A stretch of 29,458 bases of DNA from Tissierellia bacterium (GTDB taxonomy: Bacteria > Bacillota > Clostridia > Tissierellales > Tepidimicrobiaceae). The stretch is taken from contig JAAZMG010000248.1 of assembly GCA_012798935.1 (NCBI GenBank), positions 1 through 29,458 on the forward strand, given 5' to 3'. This document shows, one piece after another, positions 23,495 to 29,458 of the stretch (position 1 is its first letter; each line of letters begins with the position of its first letter). A program made the position numbers and the translations under genes. The notes below the pieces were generated by a model. It had not been told where the DNA came from. It searched no databases and saw nothing but the letters and a program-made list of their open reading frames with translations.

Positions 23495-23509
23495 TCTGCG
23501 GTTTTCTTA
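23476..23509 (+). terminator. Rho-independent terminator upstream of hutH
   Basis: A perfect 34-base palindrome with the core CCGCAGATTAATCTGCGG is followed by TTTTCTTAT. It would form a stable hairpin with a U-rich 3' side, ending 51 bases before the hutH ATG. It could end readthrough from the regulator gene or act as a controlled terminator of hut transcription. B. subtilis hut uses HutP antitermination at a terminator near hutH, but no HutP gene or clear NAG triplets are seen here. Confidence 0.75.
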
Positions 23510-23560
23510 TCTGCTTTATCTTAGTAGCATAATAAAATAGAAGCTATTGGAGGGATTACA

Positions 23561-25090
23561 ATGAATAAAGTGTTAATTGATGGAAATAGTTTAACATTAG
23601 ACCAATTTATAGATGTGGCTAGATTTAATGCAAAGGTAGGCCTAACCTTGCAGGCAATAGACAAAGTAAACAAGTCAAGGGACCTAGTTGATAAATTTGT
23701 TAATGAAAACAAAGTAGTATATGGTATTACTACTGGCTTTGGTAAATTTAGCGATGTAGTAATAACAAATGGAGAGACTAAACAATTACAAAAAAATCTT
23801 ATAATAAGTCATGCTTGTGGTGTAGGAAATATATTAGATGAAGAAATTGTTAGAGGGATTATGCTTCTTAGAGCTAATGCTCTATCTAAGGGTTATTCGG
23901 GTGCTAGGTTATTAACAATAAATACATTAATTGAAATGCTAAACAAAGGAGTACATCCTATAATACCTGAAAAAGGCTCTTTAGGAGCAAGTGGAGATTT
24001 AGCACCTTTAGCTCATATGGTTTTAGTTATGATAGGGGAAGGGGAAGCCATATATAATGGAGAAAGAATGAATGGTAAGAAGGCTATGGATAGAGCAAAT
24101 ATTCCGACAATAGAATTAACATCAAAGGAAGGCTTAGCCTTAATTAATGGAACCCAGGTTATGACATCAATTGGAGCATTAACAGTTTATGATAGTATAA
24201 ATTTAAGTAAAACTGCTGATATAGCTGCTGCATTAACTGTGGAAGCACTAAATGGGATTACTGATGCTTATGATGAAAAAGTCCATAAGGTTAGACAGCA
24301 AATTGGACAAATAAATTCTAGTAAAAATTTATTATCCATTTTAAAGAACAGCAAAATGACTACTAGGCAAGGCGAAATGAGGGTTCAAGATGCATATTCT
24401 TTAAGATGTACTCCCCAAATCCATGGAGCTTCAAAGGATTGCTTTAATTATGTTAAAGAAAAAGTAGAAATTGAAATGAATGCTGCAACAGATAATCCTC
24501 TAATATTTGTTGATGAAGAAGAAGTAATTTCCGGTGGAAACTTCCATGGTCAACCTATGGCCCTTAGTTTTGACTTTCTAGGAATTGGCTTATCTGAACT
24601 AGCAAATTTATCTGAAAGAAGGTTAGAAAGATTAGTTAACCCTGGATTAAGTAATGGACTACCTGCTTTTTTAGTAGAAAAAGGTGGAGTAAATTCAGGA
24701 TTTATGATAGTACAATATGTGGCGGCAGCATTAGTGTCAGAAAATAAGATTTTAGCTCATCCAGCTAGTGTTGATTCCATACCATCTTCAGCAAATCAAG
24801 AAGACCACGTATCCATGGGTACAATAGCTGCCAGAAAGGCTAGAGAAATATTAGGAAATGTTAGAAAAGTTTTAGCTATGGAAATATTAGGAGCTTGTCA
24901 GGGAATTGATTTAAGAGGAAATAAGGGGCTAGGAATAGGCACAAAGGAAGCATATAAAATTATAAGGGAACAATTGCCTACTGTAAGAGAAGATAGGATA
25001 ATGTATTTGGATATAAATAAATGTGAAGATATAATTAAATCCAATATAATAGTTGAAAAAGTAGAAGAAAAAGTTGGCACTCTATTATAA
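23561..25090 (+). CDS. hutH: Histidine ammonia-lyase
   Basis: This 509-aa cytoplasmic enzyme removes ammonia from L-histidine to give urocanate. The Ala143-Ser144-Gly145 triad in KGSLGASGDLAPL forms the MIO prosthetic group by self-cyclisation. Tyr54 in VVYGITTGFG and the GGNFHGQP block are family residues. Length is standard. GGAGGG lies 7 bases before the ATG. It is the first gene of the hut run, after a terminator and leader. A 149-base gap with an inverted repeat separates it from hutU. Confidence 0.97.
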   Translation: MNKVLIDGNSLTLDQFIDVARFNAKVGLTLQAIDKVNKSRDLVDKFVNENKVVYGITTGFGKFSDVVITNGETKQLQKNLIISHACGVGNILDEEIVRGIMLLRANALSKGYSGARLLTINTLIEMLNKGVHPIIPEKGSLGASGDLAPLAHMVLVMIGEGEAIYNGERMNGKKAMDRANIPTIELTSKEGLALINGTQVMTSIGALTVYDSINLSKTADIAAALTVEALNGITDAYDEKVHKVRQQIGQINSSKNLLSILKNSKMTTRQGEMRVQDAYSLRCTPQIHGASKDCFNYVKEKVEIEMNAATDNPLIFVDEEEVISGGNFHGQPMALSFDFLGIGLSELANLSERRLERLVNPGLSNGLPAFLVEKGGVNSGFMIVQYVAAALVSENKILAHPASVDSIPSSANQEDHVSMGTIAARKAREILGNVRKVLAMEILGACQGIDLRGNKGLGIGTKEAYKIIREQLPTVREDRIMYLDINKCEDIIKSNIIVEKVEEKVGTLL

Positions 25091-25110
25091 TAAAATAACA
25101 TATAATATAG

Positions 25111-25160
25111 TTAGAAATTCCTTTAGCAAATGATAATATTTACAGAAATAGAATTTCTAA
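25111..25160 (+). repeat. Inverted repeat between hutH and hutU
   Basis: TTAGAAATTC (25111-25120) and GAATTTCTAA (25151-25160) are perfect 10-base arms around 30 AT-rich bases, in the 149-base gap after hutH. It may be a weak internal terminator, a processing site or an operator. There is no U-run after it. Confidence 0.4.
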
Positions 25161-25239
25161 AAAACCAATTAAATTAAATATTCTATTGAAGAAAATTAAA
25201 ACTAAAATAGATAAATTATTATAAAGAGGAGGATTAAAT

Positions 25240-27273
25240 ATGTTAAAGAACTGTGATATTAGTGAAGCTATGACTATTAAACTTAGTGGTGAATTGCCAC
25301 CTGAACCTAAATTCGTAGAGGGTATAAGGCGAGCACCTAAAAGGGAATTTACATTATCAAAGAAGGAAACAGAAATAGCTCTAAAAAATGCACTAAGGTA
25401 TATACCAGAGGAATTGCATGAGATAATGGCACCAGAATTTTTAAATGAATTAATGACTCGAGGTAGAATTTATGGATATAGATATAGGCCAGAGGGAGCA
25501 ATAAAAGGAAAACCAATTGATGAATATAAAGGTAATTGTATTGAAGGAAAGGCTTTTCAGGTGATGATAGATAACAATTTAGATTTTGATGTAGCATTAT
25601 ATCCTTATGAACTAGTTACTTATGGAGAAACAGGACAAGTATGTCAAAACTGGATGCAATATAGATTAATAAAAAAATATCTAGAAGAGTTAACAGAAGA
25701 GCAAACATTAGTAGTTGCTTCTGGACATCCATTAGGATTATTTAAATCTACTCCTAACAGCCCAAGAGTTATTATAACCAATGCACTTATGATAGGCATG
25801 TTTGATGATGGTGACCATTGGAACAAGGCTCAAGCAATGGGGGTAGCTAATTATGGACAAATGACAGCTGGTGGTTGGATGTATATAGGGCCTCAAGGTA
25901 TTGTTCATGGAACGTATAATACTATACTCAATGCAGGCCGGATGAAGCTGGGAATAAAAGATGATGGTGATTTAAGAGGTCATACATTTGTAAGCTCAGG
26001 ATTAGGTGGTATGAGTGGAGCCCAAGGAAAGGCTAGTAAGATTGCCAATAGCGTAGGTATAATAGCAGAAGTTGATTATTCTAGAATAAAAACTAGACTA
26101 GATCAAGGCTGGGTAGATATATGTTTTGACAACTTAGATGAGGTATTTAAGAAGGCTAAAGAATATAAAAATGCTAAAAAGTCTATTGCCATTGCATATC
26201 ATGGTAATATTGTAGATTTATTAGAATATGCAGTGAAGAATAATATAAAAATAGATCTACTATCAGACCAAACCTCTTGTCATGCAGCCTATGATGGAGG
26301 ATACTGTCCACAAGGTCTTACCTTTGAGGAAAGAACAGAAATGTTAAATAATAATAAAGATGAGTTTATAAAATTAGTAGATAGTTCTTTGATACATCAT
26401 TTTAAACTAATAGACAAATTAGTAAAAAGAGGGACCTATTTCTTCGATTATGGCAATAGCTTTATGAAAGCAGTATTCGATGCAGGAGCAAAGGAAATAT
26501 CTAAAAATGGAATAGATGAAAGTGAAGGATTTATTTTTCCATCCTATGTAGAAGATATTATGGGGCCTATGTTATTTGACTATGGATATGGACCATTTAG
26601 ATGGGTATGTTTAAGTGGAAAACATGAAGATTTGATAAAAACGGACAAGGCTGCTATGGAATGTATAGACCCAAATAGAAGAAGTCAGGATAGGGATAAT
26701 TATATCTGGATAAGAGATGCAGAGAAAAATCAATTAGTAGTAGGAACAGAGGCGAGAATTCTTTACCAAGATGCTCTAGGTAGAACAAAGATAGCCCTTA
26801 AATTTAATGAAATGGTTAGAAATGGAGAGATTGGACCTGTAATGATGGGAAGAGACCATCATGATACTGGTGGCACAGATTCACCTTTTAGGGAAACAGC
26901 TAATATTAAAGATGGTAGTAATATTATGGCAGATATGGCTACTCACTGTTTTGCTGGGAATGCAGCAAGGGGAATGAGCTTAGTTGCTCTGCACAATGGT
27001 GGAGGTGTAGGAATAGGTAAGTCAATAAATGGTGGATTTGGCATGGTATTGGATGGTAGCAAGAGAGTAGATGATATATTAAAGATAGCAATGCCTTGGG
27101 ATGCAATGGTAGGAGTAGCTAGAAGGTCTTGGGCTAGGAATAAAAACTCTATAGAAACATGTATTGAGTATAATAGACAATTTAAAGATACAGATCATAT
27201 AACAATACCTTATATTCCAGACGATGATTTAATTAATAAATTAGTGGATAGAGAATATAAGGAGGGTATTTAA
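25240..27273 (+). CDS. hutU: Urocanate hydratase (long form)
   Basis: This 677-aa cytoplasmic enzyme uses tightly bound NAD+ to convert urocanate into imidazolonepropionate. Family blocks include the NAD-binding GLGGMSGAQG, SDQTSCHAAYDGGYC, FDYGYGPFRWVCLSG, GRDHHDTGGTDSPFRET and HNGGGVGIGKSINGG. Length exceeds the common bacterial enzyme (about 550 aa) and matches the longer type known from animals and some anaerobes. AGGAGG precedes the ATG by 8 bases. The stop overlaps the ATG of ftcD by one base (TAATG), so they are coupled. Confidence 0.96.
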   Translation: MLKNCDISEAMTIKLSGELPPEPKFVEGIRRAPKREFTLSKKETEIALKNALRYIPEELHEIMAPEFLNELMTRGRIYGYRYRPEGAIKGKPIDEYKGNCIEGKAFQVMIDNNLDFDVALYPYELVTYGETGQVCQNWMQYRLIKKYLEELTEEQTLVVASGHPLGLFKSTPNSPRVIITNALMIGMFDDGDHWNKAQAMGVANYGQMTAGGWMYIGPQGIVHGTYNTILNAGRMKLGIKDDGDLRGHTFVSSGLGGMSGAQGKASKIANSVGIIAEVDYSRIKTRLDQGWVDICFDNLDEVFKKAKEYKNAKKSIAIAYHGNIVDLLEYAVKNNIKIDLLSDQTSCHAAYDGGYCPQGLTFEERTEMLNNNKDEFIKLVDSSLIHHFKLIDKLVKRGTYFFDYGNSFMKAVFDAGAKEISKNGIDESEGFIFPSYVEDIMGPMLFDYGYGPFRWVCLSGKHEDLIKTDKAAMECIDPNRRSQDRDNYIWIRDAEKNQLVVGTEARILYQDALGRTKIALKFNEMVRNGEIGPVMMGRDHHDTGGTDSPFRETANIKDGSNIMADMATHCFAGNAARGMSLVALHNGGGVGIGKSINGGFGMVLDGSKRVDDILKIAMPWDAMVGVARRSWARNKNSIETCIEYNRQFKDTDHITIPYIPDDDLINKLVDREYKEGI

Positions 27274-28169
27274 TGGCTAGAATAATTCAATGTGTTCCTA
27301 ATTTTAGCGAAGGAAGAGATAAAGCTATAATAGAAAAAATCCTGGAAGAAATACGAATAATGGATGAAGTAAAGCTTTTAGATTATTCTATGGATAAGGA
27401 CCATAACCGTTCTGTTGTAACCTTTATTGGTGAACCAGAAAAGGTTATAGAAGCAGCTTTTAATGCAGCTAAAGTTGCATTTGAATTAATAGATATGAGG
27501 ACTCATACTGGGGAACATCCCAGAATGGGAGCAACAGATGTAATTCCTCTTATACCCATATCCGATGTAACCATGGAAGAATGTATAGAGTATTCTAAAA
27601 TATTAGGGAAGAAAATAGGAGATAATTTAAATATTCCTGTATTCCTATATGAAAAATCTGCCACGTCCATAACAAGGGAAAACTTAGCAGATGTGAGAAG
27701 GGGACAATACGAGGGGATGGCAGATAAACTAAAGCAGGAACAATGGCAACCGGATTTTGGTCCAAGTGTTTTAAATGAGAAGGCTGGTGTAACAGCTATA
27801 GGAGCAAGGATGCCTCTTGTAGCCTTTAATGTTAATTTAGATACAGATGATATTACCGTTGCAAAGAATATTGCTAAAGTTGTAAGAGCTAGTGGTGGAG
27901 GTTTTAGATACTGTAAAGCTTTAGGAATAGAAATAAAAGAAAGAAATATAGTACAAGTCTCTATGAATATGGTAGACTATACAAAAACTTCCCTATTTAG
28001 AGTATTTGATACTATAGAAAGAGAAGCAATGCGTTATGGGATAAATATAATTGGAAGTGAAATAATAGGTTTAGTACCTATGCAAGCCTTAGTAGATGTA
28101 GCAGACTACTATTTACGATTGGAAGATTTTGATTCTAGTCAAATTCTTGAAACAAGAATGTTCGAGTAG
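27273..28169 (+). CDS. ftcD: Glutamate formimidoyltransferase
   Basis: This 298-aa protein is the stand-alone formiminotransferase domain of the FTCD family. It moves the formimino group of N-formimino-L-glutamate to tetrahydrofolate, releasing glutamate. CVPNFSEGRDKAI at the N-terminus, DKDHNRSVVTFIG and THTGEHPRMGATDVIPLIPI contain the active-site and folate-site residues of the family. The cyclodeaminase domain of the animal enzyme is absent, so a separate fchA gene is expected outside the window. It starts at the stop of hutU and is 9 bases from hutI. This route saves one carbon unit on folate rather than releasing formamide. Confidence 0.96.
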   Translation: MARIIQCVPNFSEGRDKAIIEKILEEIRIMDEVKLLDYSMDKDHNRSVVTFIGEPEKVIEAAFNAAKVAFELIDMRTHTGEHPRMGATDVIPLIPISDVTMEECIEYSKILGKKIGDNLNIPVFLYEKSATSITRENLADVRRGQYEGMADKLKQEQWQPDFGPSVLNEKAGVTAIGARMPLVAFNVNLDTDDITVAKNIAKVVRASGGGFRYCKALGIEIKERNIVQVSMNMVDYTKTSLFRVFDTIEREAMRYGINIIGSEIIGLVPMQALVDVADYYLRLEDFDSSQILETRMFE

Positions 28170-28178
28170 GAGGATAAT

Positions 28179-29453
28179 ATGAAAGCAGATTTAATTATAA
28201 AAAACATAGATAATTTAATAACTTTAAGAGGACCTAATAGGGCGAGAGTTAAAGAAGAAATGAGAGAAATTGATCTTATTAAAAATGGAATAATAGCTAT
28301 TAAAGGAGATAAAATAATCTATGTAGGAGAAGATAAATTACCTAAGGATATTCAAACTGATGGAAATACTATTTTTATAGACGGAAAGGGTAAAACTGTA
28401 ACGCCAGGACTAGTAGATTCTCACACTCATCTAGTTCATGGAGGATCAAGAGAACATGAATTAGCTATGAAACTAAAGGGTGCTGGGTATTTAGAGATAT
28501 TAGAAGCAGGAGGAGGAATACACAGTACAGTAAAAGCTACAAGAGAAGCTACCTTTGATGAACTATATAGAAAAGCGAAGAAAAGTTTAGATAGGATGTT
28601 AGGATATGGAGTTACAACCGTTGAAGCTAAGAGTGGATATGGGCTAGACGATTTTAACACTGAAATAAAACAAATGGAAGTAGCTAAAAAACTAAATGAA
28701 GACCACCATGTTGATATAGTATCTACATTTATGGGAGCTCATGCTATACCTTCAAGCTATAAGGATAATCCAAGAAAATTTATTGATTTAATAATTGGTG
28801 AAATGATTCCGGAAGTAGAAAAAAAGAAATTAGCAAAGTTTTGTGACGTTTTTTGTGAAAAAGGTGTTTTTACAGTAGAAGATTCAAGGGAAATATTAGA
28901 AGCTGGATTAAAACACGGGTTGTTACCTAAAGTACATGCAGATGAAATAGAATCTCTAGGAGGTGCAGAATTAGCAGCAGAAGTAGGTTGTATTACAGCG
29001 GATCATTTAGTTGCAGCTAGCGATAAGGGGATAGGGATGATGGCAGAAAAAGGTGTCATAGCTAATTTGCTACCTGCTACATCCTTTAATCTACAAACAG
29101 GTAAATTTGCAAAAGCCAAGAAAATGATTGAAGAAGGTGTTCCAGTGGCCCTATCTACCGATTATAATCCAGGTAGTTGTCCTACAGAAAATATGCAATT
29201 AGTTATGAGTTTTGCTTCAATTATTATGAAGCTAACCCCAGAAGAAGTTATAACTGCTGCAACTATTAATGGAGCAGCTTCATTAAAACTAGAAGATAAA
29301 ATTGGTAGTATAGAGCCTGGGAAGAAAGCTGATTTAACTATATTTGATGCACCAAATTTAGATTATATTATATATCATTTTGGAATAAATCATACGGACA
29401 AGGTGATAAAAAATGGTGAAATAGCATTTGAAAGATTTAGTAATATATTATAA
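28179..29453 (+). CDS. hutI: Imidazolonepropionase
   Basis: This 424-aa amidohydrolase opens imidazolone-5-propionate to N-formimino-L-glutamate. Metal-binding HTH in PGLVDSHTHLVHGG, VHADEI and STDYNPGSCPTE are family motifs of the amidohydrolase barrel. Length fits. GTAGGAGG ends 6 bases before the ATG and overlaps the ftcD stop. The TAA stop is 5 bases before the window ends, so the next hut gene, if any, is outside. Confidence 0.96.
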   Translation: MKADLIIKNIDNLITLRGPNRARVKEEMREIDLIKNGIIAIKGDKIIYVGEDKLPKDIQTDGNTIFIDGKGKTVTPGLVDSHTHLVHGGSREHELAMKLKGAGYLEILEAGGGIHSTVKATREATFDELYRKAKKSLDRMLGYGVTTVEAKSGYGLDDFNTEIKQMEVAKKLNEDHHVDIVSTFMGAHAIPSSYKDNPRKFIDLIIGEMIPEVEKKKLAKFCDVFCEKGVFTVEDSREILEAGLKHGLLPKVHADEIESLGGAELAAEVGCITADHLVAASDKGIGMMAEKGVIANLLPATSFNLQTGKFAKAKKMIEEGVPVALSTDYNPGSCPTENMQLVMSFASIIMKLTPEEVITAATINGAASLKLEDKIGSIEPGKKADLTIFDAPNLDYIIYHFGINHTDKVIKNGEIAFERFSNIL

Positions 29454-29458
29454 GATAA

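Larger units (their letters stand above)
23110..23560. other. Non-coding leader between lacI-type gene and hutH (451 bases)
   Basis: This AT-rich stretch holds no gene longer than about 20 codons. It contains a hairpin at 23123-23143 after the regulator stop, an inverted repeat at 23208-23247 over a candidate -10, a second -10 TATAAT at 23338-23343, an 8-bp inverted repeat at 23286-23314, a small ORF with a ribosome site at 23438-23494 and a terminator at 23476-23509. It reads as the control region of the hut operon. Confidence 0.6.

Noticed and set aside
1..29458. CRISPR array, tRNA or rRNA genes, complete insertion sequence or prophage
   Set aside because: I saw no regularly spaced direct repeats, tRNA-like cloverleaf with TTCGA-type arm, rRNA signature, or transposase/phage genes.

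Overview
The window is AT-rich, densely coding DNA with strong purine-rich ribosome binding sites, TTG as well as ATG starts, sigma-A-like promoters and many short Rho-independent terminators. Together with an L-serine dehydratase split into alpha and beta subunits, YtxH/DUF948 genes, an FHA-SEDS-PBP cluster and a hutH-hutU-ftcD-hutI operon, this points to an amino-acid-fermenting Gram-positive anaerobe of the Clostridia/Tissierellia type. That assignment is inference; no rRNA or other taxonomic marker is present.

Layout: (1) 1-99 is the tail of a GltD/NfnB-like oxidoreductase, closed by a hairpin terminator. (2) 313-1671 is a MATE transporter with a palindrome at its predicted start of transcription. 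It converges, across a near-perfect 45-bp palindrome, on the minus-strand sdaAB-sdaAA serine dehydratase operon. (3) 3360-4495 on the minus strand holds a PspC-domain protein and a divergent, short cis-prenyltransferase. (4) 4639-7719 is an envelope operon: membrane-anchored FHA protein, FtsW/RodA-type SEDS glycosyltransferase, class B penicillin-binding protein. (5) 7759-9335 on the minus strand carries NAD kinase and an unknown Lys/Met-rich protein, divergent from a 94-aa acidic helical protein. (6) 9918-11672 is an FtsH-type AAA protease, followed by a 6S RNA gene with its own promoter and terminator. (7) 12004-14384 holds a zinc-ribbon protein, a PHP-family phosphatase on the minus strand, a small helical protein, and a YtxH plus DUF948 pair. 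(8) 14499-23109 is a same-strand run of five genes: GDPD, DAG/lipid kinase, MarR regulator, a 1797-aa multidomain signalling protein and a LacI regulator. (9) After a 451-bp non-coding leader, the histidine utilisation operon hutH-hutU-ftcD-hutI runs to the end of the window.

Functionally, the serine dehydratase and Hut enzymes feed amino acid fermentation: serine gives pyruvate plus ammonia, and histidine gives glutamate plus formimino-THF. The FHA-SEDS-PBP operon and the cis-prenyltransferase relate to cell envelope synthesis. The GDPD and lipid kinase relate to phospholipid turnover. The most unusual gene is the 1797-aa protein. It joins a kinase fold lacking the catalytic HRD aspartate to an AAA ATPase, TPR repeats, GAF, an intact GGDEF diguanylate cyclase with an RxxD I-site, and a second GAF. 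The other points of most interest are the 6S RNA, two REP-like hairpins, the hut leader with a peptide-sized ORF running into a terminator, and the divergent cis-prenyltransferase.
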